Notes: generated by a model from the letters alone, not told the origin. 57,664 nt of DNA from Clostridiaceae bacterium (GCA_012840085.1 DUMB01000095.1:1-57664), one strand, 5' to 3'. Counted from the first letter of the stretch, positions 1 through 9,000 are shown. Translations and numbers: made by a program.

Positions 1-122
1 AATATTATCCACAGAGATCTTCCCTCCTTTGTGTTGTTGTTTTTGTGTTTATAAAAATTTTAACACAGGAGAGTTGATCTCTGTTTTTTGTTTTAAAAAC
101 TCCACAATTATTTTACGCTATC
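1..122 (+). repeat. Left copy of window-terminal inverted repeat
   Basis: Positions 1-122 are the exact reverse complement of 57540-57661; identity stops abruptly at 122/123. Read inward on the minus strand from 122 it begins GATAGCGTAAAATAATTGTG, resembling the IS256-type end at 42137-42164 (reading GAGAGTGTAAATAGTTTTGTG). It contains an AGGAGGG ribosome-binding site followed by a GTG codon that would start a gene running off the window. Likely the end of a multicopy element at which an assembly broke; a genuine chromosomal inverted duplication is the alternative. Confidence 0.8.
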
Positions 123-580
123 ATATATTCCCACAACATAGTAACATTTTAACGACTCACTTGCCTTCCCGGAAATCTATTTACCATTCTGTTGCCAGTT
201 CAGCTACCAGCGTTGAGGCGTCCTGTGCCACAGATGTTGGGGTACATTTCTCTAGCCATGAGAAATATTTTTGTTGTGAACTGTCCCCATTGAGGGCAGC
301 CCTCTACAAATGCCCTGGCATTCCCTATCAATAAAGAGGTACCTTTAGCAGAGAACAGCCATGACAGTGTCTGTCATAGAAAAATTAATGAGAGTAATAA
401 CTTTCACATTAACCCTCCTCGATATGCTGCTCCACTCTGCTTCGCCGCTGTCCCAGACATGCTGCTCCTCCCCGCCATGCCACTACCCCCGATATACACG
501 ACATTACCTGTATACCCCATATCCCTGTATGCGCATGTCTGCACAGTACTTCGATTCAGTTGTTTTTCTGCCTTCCTGGG
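123..580. other. Gene-free stretch, nothing recognised
   Basis: Several short open frames exist here on both strands, but none has a ribosome-binding site, recognisable domain or codon pattern like the neighbouring genes. The only notable element is one copy of the dispersed motif AACTGTCCCC at 279-288, shared with 7837-7846 and 17337-17346 (see the REP-like family). It lies upstream of the dnaD-type gene and may hold its distal promoter. Confidence 0.5.
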
Positions 581-625
581 CATAATACAAAATGAAGCAG
601 TGCTCATTATTCATTTTGTATTATG
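581..625. repeat. 16-bp perfect inverted repeat upstream of dnaD-like gene
   Basis: Arms CATAATACAAAATGAA (581-596) and its exact complement (610-625) enclose a 13-nt loop. There is no T-run typical of a terminator. It sits 83 bp before the start of the DnaD-domain gene and overlaps AT-rich TATAAT-like sequence at 615-650, so it could be an operator or an mRNA leader hairpin. Function is not shown by the sequence. Confidence 0.6.
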
Positions 626-707
626 ATAATGTTATATAATATGATATAATTTGTATGCAAAATGAACAAATTCCTTAAAAGGGACTTTTTAAAGAAGGGT
701 GCGTAAC

Positions 708-1700
708 ATGATTTTTGAAGCTTGCAAGTCAATTTTATATTCTGATACTCTTGTGCCGGACATATTCATCACCGAGTATATGCCTTCAATGAACAGTGAT
801 TATGTGAAAGTGTATTTATATTGCCTGTTTCTAAGCAAGCACGATAAGCAGGTTTCAGCGGAAGATCTTTCCAAGAAACTTGAAATAGATCTTAATCAGG
901 TAAAAAATGCTCTAATATATCTTGAAAATGTCGGTGTTATAGTACGTAAAAACGACCGCATACAAATGGTTGACCTGAAAGAAAAGGAGATAAACAAGAT
1001 ATACAGGCCAAAGACCACTTCAAGTCCGGAAGATGTGTCATTGAGCATTGAAAGGAATAAAAAACGAAGCAAAATAATCTCTGCAATAAACAACACTTTC
1101 TTTCAGGGTGTTATGTCACCCTCATGGTATACTGATATAGATGCCTGGTTTGACAGATACGGTTTTGAAGAAGATGTAATGTATGCTCTGTTTCAGCATT
1201 GCTACGATCGCAAGGGACTGGCAAAGCAATATATTGTAAAGGTTGCTGAGAGCTGGTACAGTAAAAACATAAAAAATTCCTTTGATCTGGACAATTACTT
1301 TATGGAATATGAGAAACTGCGCGACATCAAGTATAAGATTGTGAAAAAACTCAACAGAAGAGGTCCGCTTACTGAATATGAAGAAGATTACATAGAAACC
1401 TGGGTTATGGAGTATAATTACGATTTCAGCATAATTGATATGGCGTTGAGAAAAACTACCTCGATACCCAATCCAAATTTTGAGTATATAAATAAAATTA
1501 TCACCACTTGGCATGAAAACGGCTTAAAAACCAAGGAAGAAATAGTTGCATTTGAAAAGCAAAGAAAGCAAAAAAGCACCGGAAGCAAAAGCAGCAACAA
1601 TCAACCGGCAACACAACCGACACCGGTACCGCAGCGTGGCAACTTCGAACAGCGGAAATATGAGGAAAGTGATTTTGATAAACTCTATAAAGAAGTTTAA
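708..1700 (+). CDS. DnaD-domain replication initiation protein
   Basis: A 330-residue protein with an N-terminal winged-helix-like region (about residues 25-95, with the motif EDLSKKLEIDLNQVKNAL) and two DnaD/DnaB C-terminal-type helical domains (about 115-200 and 205-285), followed by a Gln/Ser/Pro-rich tail. In Firmicutes DnaD/DnaB proteins act with DnaA in loading the replicative helicase. ATG 708 is preferred over GTG 699 because AAAGAAGGG (691-699) is then well spaced. It is followed 20 bp later by a DnaC/DnaI-type ATPase, so both form a helicase-loading pair. Family assignment is good; which paralogue (DnaB or DnaD role) is uncertain. Confidence 0.85.
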   Translation: MIFEACKSILYSDTLVPDIFITEYMPSMNSDYVKVYLYCLFLSKHDKQVSAEDLSKKLEIDLNQVKNALIYLENVGVIVRKNDRIQMVDLKEKEINKIYRPKTTSSPEDVSLSIERNKKRSKIISAINNTFFQGVMSPSWYTDIDAWFDRYGFEEDVMYALFQHCYDRKGLAKQYIVKVAESWYSKNIKNSFDLDNYFMEYEKLRDIKYKIVKKLNRRGPLTEYEEDYIETWVMEYNYDFSIIDMALRKTTSIPNPNFEYINKIITTWHENGLKTKEEIVAFEKQRKQKSTGSKSSNNQPATQPTPVPQRGNFEQRKYEESDFDKLYKEV

Positions 1701-1720
1701 ATGCGCTTTAGGAGGAGTTT

Positions 1721-2752
1721 ATGTTAGGAATAAATATCTACAGCGCTATAAAGGCGGAATATGACAAGAGGCAGAAAGCAGCTTATGATGCTCTCGAGCA
1801 GCGCAAAAGCATTGTTTATGAAAAAATACCAAGATTGCGGGAAATAGACGAGGAAATACAAACCCTTGGGCTGAAATACAATAAAAAAATATTGTTAACA
1901 AGCGGTTCCAAAGAGCTGCTGATTTCGGATTTCAACTTCAGGATTGGCAGCCTGAAAGAAGAAAAAATTCAGCTTCTTGAGGAAGCCGGATTTCCCAAGG
2001 ATTATCTTGAGCCTGTATATCAGTGTTCCCAGTGTAAAGATACAGGTTTTATCAGTACACAGAAGGGAGACATAAAGTGCGCATGCTACAAGCAGCAGCT
2101 TATTAATCTTCTTTACAGCCAGTCAAATTTGAAATTGGCTGAATTTGAGAACTTCTCCACTTTTAACGAGAATTATTATCCCGATGTGGTGGATGAGCAA
2201 AAATACGGAATTAAGAAGTCTCCCCGCAGGCAAATACTTGGTATAAAAGAAGACTGCCTGAAATTTATCGAAAACTTCCGTTCTCCTGATACCAAGAACC
2301 TTTTTTTCTGCGGCCCTGCCGGTGTGGGAAAGACATTTATGACAAACTGCATAGCCGTTGAATTGCTGAACAGAGGCATAACAGTGCTCTATCAGCCTGC
2401 ACCAGTACTCTTTAATACTATTAATGAATATAAACTTAGGTCACTTAAAGATGATACTTATCAGGATGCAGGCTATAAAAGCATATACGATGTAGAGCTT
2501 TTAATAATCGACGACCTTGGCACAGAATCACCAAGTGCGGCACGATATGCTGATTTTTTAACTCTCCTCAGTACCAGACAGGCAAATGATTTTTCAAAGC
2601 CCTGCAAAACAATCATATCAACAAATATAGATATTAAAAAGATGTATGAATACTACGACGAAAGAATAGTTTCAAGGATAATCGGCTATTTTGATATATA
2701 CAAGTTTGCAGGCGAAGATATAAGGAAGCTAAAAATTCTCATGGAGAAATAG
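1721..2752 (+). CDS. DnaC/DnaI-type helicase loader ATPase
   Basis: A 343-residue AAA+ protein. Residues 95-120 carry a zinc-binding-like CxxC...CxC pattern (CSQCKDTGF...KCACYK) typical of Firmicute DnaI-like loaders. Walker A is FCGPAGVGKTF near residue 195, Walker B LLIIDDLGTE near 265, sensor region IISTN near 310. The family loads the hexameric replicative helicase with DnaD/DnaB partners. Ribosome-binding site GGAGGAG sits 4-6 nt before ATG. It is co-directional with and 20 bp from the DnaD-domain gene. It ends convergently with the CPBP protease gene, with a 20-bp repeat patch between them. Confidence 0.88.
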   Translation: MLGINIYSAIKAEYDKRQKAAYDALEQRKSIVYEKIPRLREIDEEIQTLGLKYNKKILLTSGSKELLISDFNFRIGSLKEEKIQLLEEAGFPKDYLEPVYQCSQCKDTGFISTQKGDIKCACYKQQLINLLYSQSNLKLAEFENFSTFNENYYPDVVDEQKYGIKKSPRRQILGIKEDCLKFIENFRSPDTKNLFFCGPAGVGKTFMTNCIAVELLNRGITVLYQPAPVLFNTINEYKLRSLKDDTYQDAGYKSIYDVELLIIDDLGTESPSAARYADFLTLLSTRQANDFSKPCKTIISTNIDIKKMYEYYDERIVSRIIGYFDIYKFAGEDIRKLKILMEK

Positions 2753-2829
2753 AACAAGTCTGATACTGACACGAGAACAGCCACAAACCAATACAGAAAT
2801 AACCGACACAAATTAGCTGCAACAGTTAT

Positions 2830-2910
2830 GGAACTAGCTGCATCAACAACGGAATTAGCACAACAGCGATGGAACTGGCACAACAGCAGTGGGACCAACT
2901 GTAACAGCAA
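2830..2910. repeat. 20-bp degenerate tandem repeat, four units
   Basis: Units starting at 2830, 2851, 2871 and 2891 follow the pattern GGAACTGGCACAACAGCAGT. The array lies just beyond the stop codon of the CPBP protease gene (minus strand) and 77 bp past the convergent dnaC-like stop. Similar CAGCAATAG-type sequence runs into the protease C-terminus, where it encodes a poly-Leu tail. Confidence 0.65.
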
Positions 2911-2922
2911 TAGCGAAAACAG

Positions 2923-4026
2923 TTACAGCAGTAATAGCAATAGCTGCTGTGCCAATGATTTCAGGACACTTGCTGCAACATCAGACTCTACACGTAACAA
3001 TGATGCACCCTGGGTAAAATATACATAGCCTATGATTGCCGCTGCCGGAAGAAACCACAGCGCTCCAATCAGGCTCTTACCCTTTTCGGGTACAATCTTT
3101 TCGGCTTTACCGTTGTTTATCCTGACCAGAGCAATGATAAGCCCGGCCAACACCGCCGAGCAAAAGAGTACCGTCAATATTGCAACAAAAATTGCTGCCA
3201 CAAGCATTTCCGGCGGCAGGTTTTCAAAAGCGGAAAAATCTATGCCTGTATTATAAATGTTGTTCATCTCTTCCAGCTCAGATTTCAGGCTCTCATTCAG
3301 CTTGAGAGCAGCAAAACTTACAATTACAGCAATAGTGTTGTTGGAAAAATGCGCAAACATGCCGCTGAAAATAGAGTTTGTCTTATATACAATAAAGCCT
3401 ATAAGTGCCCCAAGCAGAAATGTTCCGAAAAGTTTCTGGAAATCAAAATGCATAACTGCAAAAAGGAATGAAGTAAACAAAATCGACTTTACTGCGCCAA
3501 ATCTCTCAAGACCTCTCTGTATTACCCCTCTAAACGCTATTTCCTCACATATACCTGCAGACCCGCCAATTACCAGAATGTTTATGAGAAGTCCTCCTAA
3601 AGTTTTTGCAACAGGAGGCTGCGATATAGCAACTCTTCCAAACACTTTAGTAACAATCCAGATGTTTGCCAGATTAAAGACACCAACAACCGGTATTGCA
3701 AATATCATAATAAATAATATCAGAAAAATGCTTAGCAAATTTACTTTATTAATTCTGAGTATCTTTTTTACGTCGTATTTGCAGATAATAAGCAAAAGCA
3801 GCGCAGGCAGCATTATCAACAAGAACTCTGTTATCAGAAGTCCTGAGTATATTTCATTTTTCTGTACTATGGCACCTAAAGTAAAAAACAATATTACCGT
3901 TATGGAAAAAATAATTGCAACCTGTGCAAGGCTGGGTTTGCGTAGTTGCTCATCCTGTAACCCGGCCTCTGTTAAATTAGCCTCACCAAAATTCGTTATA
4001 TTACCCCCGTCAAAATTATCTTCCAT
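2923..4026 (-). CDS. CPBP-family intramembrane metalloprotease
   Basis: A 367-residue polytopic membrane protein with about eight hydrophobic segments. The CPBP (Abi/CAAX-protease) signature is complete: EEIAFRG (about residue 162), FAVMHFD (about 190) and HFSNN (about 227) supply the conserved Glu, Arg, His and Asn residues. The first 35 residues are acidic and cytoplasmic. Start ATG 4026 has GGAGG 7 nt upstream. The last residues are QQLLLLLL, encoded by CAG/CTG-like repetitive DNA continuous with the repeat at 2830-2910, so the natural C-terminus may have been altered. Substrate unknown; the gene stands alone. Confidence 0.85.
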   Translation of the reverse strand: MEDNFDGGNITNFGEANLTEAGLQDEQLRKPSLAQVAIIFSITVILFFTLGAIVQKNEIYSGLLITEFLLIMLPALLLLIICKYDVKKILRINKVNLLSIFLILFIMIFAIPVVGVFNLANIWIVTKVFGRVAISQPPVAKTLGGLLINILVIGGSAGICEEIAFRGVIQRGLERFGAVKSILFTSFLFAVMHFDFQKLFGTFLLGALIGFIVYKTNSIFSGMFAHFSNNTIAVIVSFAALKLNESLKSELEEMNNIYNTGIDFSAFENLPPEMLVAAIFVAILTVLFCSAVLAGLIIALVRINNGKAEKIVPEKGKSLIGALWFLPAAAIIGYVYFTQGASLLRVESDVAASVLKSLAQQLLLLLL

Positions 4027-4134
4027 TTCGAAACCTCCAACATATTCATCTCTGTTTAATTCTATTTTATTTAATAATATTTAATATTATAATACCTGAA
4101 TTTACAAAAACATACAACAACAAACCACAAATAA

Positions 4135-4153
4135 GGGACAGTTCTGCTGTCCC
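4135..4153. repeat. REP-like hairpin GGGACAG/CTGTCCC
   Basis: A perfect 7-bp palindromic stem (4135-4141 with 4147-4153) with loop TTCTG. The core GGGGACAG recurs at 279-288, 7837-7846, 17337-17346 and 54482-54499. It may double as a weak terminator between the ypeB and CPBP genes. Confidence 0.5.
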
Positions 4154-4236
4154 CTATCTTTATCTCCTGTCACTGTATCTCACGTATTTCATCCCCGTAT
4201 CTGTCACGCCTTTACATTTCTATGCTCGTGCCCATG

Positions 4237-5628
4237 TTACATTGTAAGAATTCCATTCGGGGTATTTACAATCATTAATACGTCTTCTTCCTTCCCTGTT
4301 TCCGCATTTATATAAACAAGGAAGTCATTATTATTTACTTTGCCTTTAAATTCATAAACAAATAATTCCGATTTATAATCTGTCGGAATAATTGCAAGTC
4401 CTGTGCTTAAAATCTCCATTCTGGGATTAATCTTCGTCCTTGCTTCCTCCTCCGTAATTTTGGGCTCAGGAATCTTCCTTTCTCTGTGGGAATAGAGGTA
4501 CCCCTTGCTCTCAATTCCTATTATATCTCCGTTGTCAAGAGCTATCTTCAGCTTTACCAGGTCCGGATATATAGTGACATTATCCTGTTGATAAGCATAG
4601 TTTATTGTAGCAGTGTTGTCCTCTGCAAGATAATAAGTGTCAACCATACCCTTAAAGCCATGCTCTTCCAGAAATTTTTTACCTAACTCCTTTGCCTCGT
4701 CCATTTCTATATTTTTTTCATTAACCGGCCTGTTATAGAGCATCCACAGAACATGTCCGCCTTTTTGTGTTATACCTATAGTTGCGGTCTGGTCATCAGG
4801 GGTGTTATTAAACGTAACACTGTAGCTGTACGTCCTTAGCGGATCGTCGTCGTTTTTGCTTGTGAGTTCCACCGACTTTACCTTATCTTTTCCAAAAATC
4901 TTAATAACGCTCTCCTTTGCCTGTTCAGCGCTCATCATATCTCCTGTAAGGCCCTTTGGCTCAGCTGTAGTCAGATGATCTGAAAACGGGCCGTCATATA
5001 TTAATGTAGGATAATCCTGGAATGTCTTATCTATTGTCTCAAACTGCTGCATCTGCACATTCTTCGATGCTTTACTGAACAGCTTTGTTCCTTTGTTTGC
5101 AAGTTCGCCCCATTTCAGCCTGCCTGAAGCAAGCTGGTTCTGTAAGTCATTTAGGCTTTTGTTCAATGATACTGCAAAGCCATGTAGTTTTTCTATCATA
5201 CTATATTGGTCATCTTTAAGAGGTTTACCGCTCAGATTCTGATTGTTCAGGGAATATGCAAGGTCTCCAACTTGTGTCAGGAATTTGGATGTATTGGCAA
5301 GAACCGGCTGTGAAACCGGAAGCTGTCCGAGATTTGTCTGCGCAAGATTTGCTTGTCTCCAGGCTTCCTGAAGTATTGAGGCAGTCTTTTCCGGAGTCGA
5401 TGTAATCATGGACTTTACAAGCAGAGTTTCTACATTATTAACATATCCAATCATATCGTAGAATGCCCGGTTGTACTGATTGTCCAATTCCTGCCTCAGA
5501 TCCGCCACCTTTTTGTACTGTGTTATTCCCCATATTGCAACTGCTGCAATTACAACAATTACAATACTGTACATTTTTCTGTCTTGCAATCTTCTTTTAA
5601 AATCTAAGAGCTTTTCCCTGATACTCAA
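4237..5628 (-). CDS. ypeB: Germination protein YpeB
   Basis: A 463-residue protein with an N-terminal signal anchor (about residues 19-36), a long helical region (40-200) and C-terminal PepSY-like YpeB domains (from about 225). YpeB is needed for localisation and stability of the cortex-lytic enzyme SleB in dormant spores. It lies directly downstream of sleB with a 46-bp gap, the standard sleB-ypeB operon. The start is TTG 5628: an AAGGAGGAG site is 6-7 nt upstream and no ATG fits. A sigma-G-type forespore promoter ahead of sleB is expected from other species but was not identified here. Confidence 0.93.
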   Translation of the reverse strand: MSIREKLLDFKRRLQDRKMYSIVIVVIAAVAIWGITQYKKVADLRQELDNQYNRAFYDMIGYVNNVETLLVKSMITSTPEKTASILQEAWRQANLAQTNLGQLPVSQPVLANTSKFLTQVGDLAYSLNNQNLSGKPLKDDQYSMIEKLHGFAVSLNKSLNDLQNQLASGRLKWGELANKGTKLFSKASKNVQMQQFETIDKTFQDYPTLIYDGPFSDHLTTAEPKGLTGDMMSAEQAKESVIKIFGKDKVKSVELTSKNDDDPLRTYSYSVTFNNTPDDQTATIGITQKGGHVLWMLYNRPVNEKNIEMDEAKELGKKFLEEHGFKGMVDTYYLAEDNTATINYAYQQDNVTIYPDLVKLKIALDNGDIIGIESKGYLYSHRERKIPEPKITEEEARTKINPRMEILSTGLAIIPTDYKSELFVYEFKGKVNNNDFLVYINAETGKEEDVLMIVNTPNGILTM

Positions 5629-5674
5629 TTGTTCTCCTCCTTACAACTTTATTCTTTATATTTGAGTTCTCAAA

Positions 5675-6370
5675 CTATTTCCCAAAATAATGCTTTCCTA
5701 TCTTCTTAACTATTTTCCTGCTCCATATCCATTTGCTTGTGGCTGTTGCAGGATTCCAGTAGTATATGCATCCATCTGTGGGATCCCATCCGTTTAATGC
5801 ATCCCTGGCAGCTTTAACAACTGTTGATTTAGGATCTATAGGTACATTGATCTGCCCGTCGGATACTGCAGTGAAAGCACCCGGCTGGTATATCACTCCT
5901 GCTACTGTTTTTGGAAACTTCGGATCTCTGGTTCTGTTCAATATTACCGCTCCCACTGCAACCTGCCCCTCGTATGGTTCGCCGCGGGCTTCTCCGTTTA
6001 TAGCCCTGGCCAGAAGCTGCTCTTCTGATGTTCCGCTTCCCCCTTGGGCATATACAGTACGGGGCTTCCTCAACTTTTCAAACCCCATTGCCATTAATGT
6101 TTTCGCATCTGCTATTCCCGTTGGCTCAAGGCCATGGCTTTCCTGAAATTCTCTTACAGCAAAAAATGTATCCCATCCGAAAAATCCGTCTATATTACCT
6201 TTGTAATAGCCCCAATTTTTTAGCCTCTGCTGCATGTCACTTACATCCGGACCTTCACTGTTTAAATCAAGCAATGGTACAGATGGCGCAATATACTGCC
6301 CATTATCAAATGGAATTGAAACAAGCAGTATAACCAGAACTATTATTAAAATGACTTTAGCTTTTCTCAA
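5675..6370 (-). CDS. sleB: Spore cortex-lytic enzyme SleB
   Basis: A 231-residue protein with an N-terminal hydrophobic signal (about residues 5-20), a peptidoglycan-binding domain (about 38-92, LKNWGYYKGNIDGFFG...AVREFQ) and a hydrolase_2 lytic transglycosylase domain (about 115-231; catalytic-type Glu in LARAINGEARGEP; IYYWNPATA and SRKIVKKIGKHYFG near the end). It degrades cortex peptidoglycan containing muramic-delta-lactam during germination. TTG 6370 is chosen because GAGGAGG lies about 7 nt upstream; GTG 6376 would abut the site. Operon partner is ypeB downstream. Confidence 0.93.
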   Translation of the reverse strand: MRKAKVILIIVLVILLVSIPFDNGQYIAPSVPLLDLNSEGPDVSDMQQRLKNWGYYKGNIDGFFGWDTFFAVREFQESHGLEPTGIADAKTLMAMGFEKLRKPRTVYAQGGSGTSEEQLLARAINGEARGEPYEGQVAVGAVILNRTRDPKFPKTVAGVIYQPGAFTAVSDGQINVPIDPKSTVVKAARDALNGWDPTDGCIYYWNPATATSKWIWSRKIVKKIGKHYFGK

Positions 6371-6568
6371 TGACACTCCTCCTCAAAAGTTGATAACGCT
6401 CTTATATTTTTCTGACATGCATTGATATTTTTTGTCTTATTACAGAAAATATACATTTTTAGTTATTTGCAGCTTAAGCTAAACAGTACTGGCAAATGCA
6501 ATTGTAATAATTAATAAACGTTTAGCTAATAATTAGAAAGTAATTACCCACAATATTGGAGGCACGGA

Positions 6569-7723
6569 ATGAATATACTCTTTTTACCAGTATCTGCAGG
6601 CGGAGGGCATGAAAAAGCAGCCGAAGCTGTAAAAGAAAGAATTGATTTAAAATATCCCTCTTCAAGAACCCTGATAGTGGACGCTCTGAAATATATAAGT
6701 CCACTGGTTGACAAACTTATTATAGGAAGCTACATTAATACAATCAAAAATACACCAAATATATACGGTAAGTTGTACAGGTTGTCAGCCAGCGACAGTA
6801 ACATTATCAGTATTTCAAAAACTATATCCAAAGCACTGTCCCGTAAGCTGCAGGGTTTAATAAATAATTTTAATCCCTCTGCTATTGTTTGTACACATCC
6901 ATTAACGTTGCAAATGGCTTCATGCCTTAAGAAAAAGAACTGCGTGTTCTGTCCGGTAATAGCTGTCATAACAGATTTTACAGATCACATGTTCTGGAAG
7001 CAGGATTTTGTTGATGCCTATGTAGTTGGCCATGAATATGTGAAAGAAAAAATGATTGGTATGGGAATTGACCCAAATATCATATATAATCTGGGAATAC
7101 CCGTTTCGATGGCGTTTTTGGAAAGAAAAAACAGGAAAAAGCTATTAGGCAAGCTTGGACTTGAAGACTGTACTACCGCATTAATTATGGGAGGAAGTCT
7201 TGGTTTTGGAGAAATGCACACAGCATTTCAAATGCTGCAAAAAAGTAGAAAAGTCAGTCAAATAATAGCTATTACAGGTAAAAACCAAAAGTTAAAAGCA
7301 CAACTGGAGAACCATGCACAAGATACAGATAAAAATGTCAGAATCCTTGGATATACCAACCTTGTTGCTGATTATATGGAAGTATCCGATTTCATTATAA
7401 CCAAACCAGGAGGTCTGACTATTTCAGAGGCACTTATAAAGGAACTTCCCATATTCTTAATGTCACCTATACCTGGGCAGGAAGAGAAAAATGAGCAATT
7501 TCTCGTCAATAGCGGTGCTGCTGTAAGAATAACCCCGGAAGACAATATTGACAGTATATTGCGTCAAACAGTGGAAAACCCGCTTCGCCTGCGGCATATG
7601 AAAGAAATGTCAAGGTTTCTTGCAAAGCCACAGGCAGGAGAAGACATTGTGCTTCTTCTTGAAGAGCTTATATACCAAAACATGCGCAATACGGTTAAGG
7701 CCAGGCAGCTCAATTCCAATTAA
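6569..7723 (+). CDS. MGDG-synthase/UgtP-like glycosyltransferase
   Basis: A 384-residue GT28-type enzyme. The N-terminal domain starts with the diagnostic VSAGGGHEKAAEA motif of the MGDG synthase family (diacylglycerol glycosyltransferases). The C-terminal nucleotide-sugar domain has GGSLGFGEMH (about residue 210) and TKPGGLTISEAL (about 278). Members transfer glucose or galactose from a UDP-sugar to diacylglycerol at the inner face of the membrane, making glycolipids or lipoteichoic anchors; the sugar cannot be read from sequence. ATG 6569 follows GGAGG by 6 nt. It is one of few plus-strand genes and is flanked by divergent sleB and convergent NlpC genes. Confidence 0.88.
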   Translation: MNILFLPVSAGGGHEKAAEAVKERIDLKYPSSRTLIVDALKYISPLVDKLIIGSYINTIKNTPNIYGKLYRLSASDSNIISISKTISKALSRKLQGLINNFNPSAIVCTHPLTLQMASCLKKKNCVFCPVIAVITDFTDHMFWKQDFVDAYVVGHEYVKEKMIGMGIDPNIIYNLGIPVSMAFLERKNRKKLLGKLGLEDCTTALIMGGSLGFGEMHTAFQMLQKSRKVSQIIAITGKNQKLKAQLENHAQDTDKNVRILGYTNLVADYMEVSDFIITKPGGLTISEALIKELPIFLMSPIPGQEEKNEQFLVNSGAAVRITPEDNIDSILRQTVENPLRLRHMKEMSRFLAKPQAGEDIVLLLEELIYQNMRNTVKARQLNSN

Positions 7724-7836
7724 AGCCTGAGCTTGCGTAAGGTCTTGCGGTTGAGTAAAGTTTATTGCTTTGCTCCAATCAGGAAGGAGACTACCCATTA
7801 ATTAAGTAACCGGCCTCCCACACCACCGGAACTTCC

Positions 7837-7855
7837 GGGGACAGTTCTCAACTGA
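7837..7855. repeat. REP-like motif GGGGACAGTTCTCAACTG
   Basis: A copy of the dispersed GGGGACAGTTYNCAA motif, just past the stop of the NlpC/P60 gene (minus strand) and convergent with the glycosyltransferase. Related copies: 279-288 and 17337-17346 (opposite orientation). Confidence 0.45.
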
Positions 7856-7871
7856 AATAATCCTGCTCTTA

Positions 7872-8963
7872 CTAATAGAACAATCGCCTTGCCCCCGCCA
7901 GCCTTTTCTGGTAGTAGCTATCTTCAATGGAGGAAATAAGCACATGACCCTTTCCTTTTGCTGCATGGATAAACTCATTGTTGCCCATGTAGATTCCGAC
8001 GTGAGATATGTCTTTCAGATCTTCGTTTGTGCTGAAAAACACCAAATCCCCCGGCTGTATTTCACTTTTTTCAACCTTTTTGCCCACTTTAAACTGATCC
8101 TTTGAATCCCTCGGCAAATTAACCCCGTTTATCCTGGCACATATATAAGTCAGTCCCGAGCAATCCAAGCCGTTTGCGCTGACTCCTCCCCACATATATT
8201 TAACGCCCTTGAACTTCTTAGCAGTAGCAATAAAGTCTTCAGCCTGGGTCTCAGGTATCAGCATATCCGGTTCAAGTTCTATGGTTCCTTCTTCGCTGAC
8301 CCAGCCGGTGATTCTGCCGGGAAGAGCCACTTCATATGAGCCGTCTATCTTGTTGTTGGCATACAGCTCGGTGCCCATCACAACTTCTTTTACTGTAATC
8401 CCGCCTTTTGCCTGCGAGAATATAGTTTTTGTTTTTGCTGAAATAACAACCTTGTATTTATATTTATCTTTGTCAATACTTAAAGTATCGGTGCTGACGA
8501 ATTTGGATTTTACCCAGCCGGTATAGCCATCCACTACTTTGACTTTCAGCCAGTCTTCCTTTTCTTCCAGTATTTCAACAGGTTGATTAAATATTGCCTG
8601 TGTCACTCTTTCAGATTTAATATCCGCTTCTGCAAATACATCCACCGTGGTGTCTATAACCACACCAATATTATCCTTGTGCTCTGACATATCAGAATTA
8701 GTCTCAGCATTAGCCTCAACTTTGCCGTTTTCATTTGAAGTGTCCGATTTTGCTGTCTCAGAATTCTTTCCTGAAGGAATACCTTCATTCTTTCCTGAAG
8801 GATTTTCAGCATTCTTTCCTGAAGGATTGCCTTCGGCGGAACTGTTTGCCTCATTGCCCATATCAGGAAAATCAAGGTTTGCTATTTTGGTTTCTTTTCC
8901 GCAAGCTGCAAACATTAATAGTACAACAATTAATAAAGCTGTTAAAGATACAAACCTTCTCAT
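7872..8963 (-). CDS. SH3b-NlpC/P60 cell-wall endopeptidase lipoprotein
   Basis: A 363-residue predicted lipoprotein: signal peptide with lipobox LMFAAC near residue 20, then an Asn/Ser/Glu-rich linker (30-95) with near-repeats NPSGKN, NPSGKN, IPSGKN. Two SH3b domains follow (about 98-160 and 165-230), then NlpC/P60 (about 245-363). Catalytic-type residues are in NGLDCSGLTYI (Cys) and DISHVGIYMG (His), with a following His in FIHAAKG. Such enzymes cut peptide stems of peptidoglycan. ATG 8963 is favoured over TTG 8966 by the AAGGA spacing. Monocistronic; its 3' end faces the glycosyltransferase. Confidence 0.9.
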   Translation of the reverse strand: MRRFVSLTALLIVVLLMFAACGKETKIANLDFPDMGNEANSSAEGNPSGKNAENPSGKNEGIPSGKNSETAKSDTSNENGKVEANAETNSDMSEHKDNIGVVIDTTVDVFAEADIKSERVTQAIFNQPVEILEEKEDWLKVKVVDGYTGWVKSKFVSTDTLSIDKDKYKYKVVISAKTKTIFSQAKGGITVKEVVMGTELYANNKIDGSYEVALPGRITGWVSEEGTIELEPDMLIPETQAEDFIATAKKFKGVKYMWGGVSANGLDCSGLTYICARINGVNLPRDSKDQFKVGKKVEKSEIQPGDLVFFSTNEDLKDISHVGIYMGNNEFIHAAKGKGHVLISSIEDSYYQKRLAGARRLFY

Positions 8964-9000
8964 CAAATCCTTACCCCCCGGTAAATTTTATCTTTTGATA

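Noticed and set aside
5..13. DnaA box TTATCCACA at the left end
   Set aside because: It belongs to the terminal repeat and overlaps the start codon of the truncated gene, so it is not evidence of a second origin.
29..607. Short frames at the left end on both strands
   Set aside because: No ribosome-binding sites, no recognisable domains; the first lies partly in the terminal repeat.
3257..4084. 275-residue frame antisense to the CPBP protease
   Set aside because: The minus-strand protein has complete CPBP motifs and a ribosome-binding site; the antisense frame has neither.
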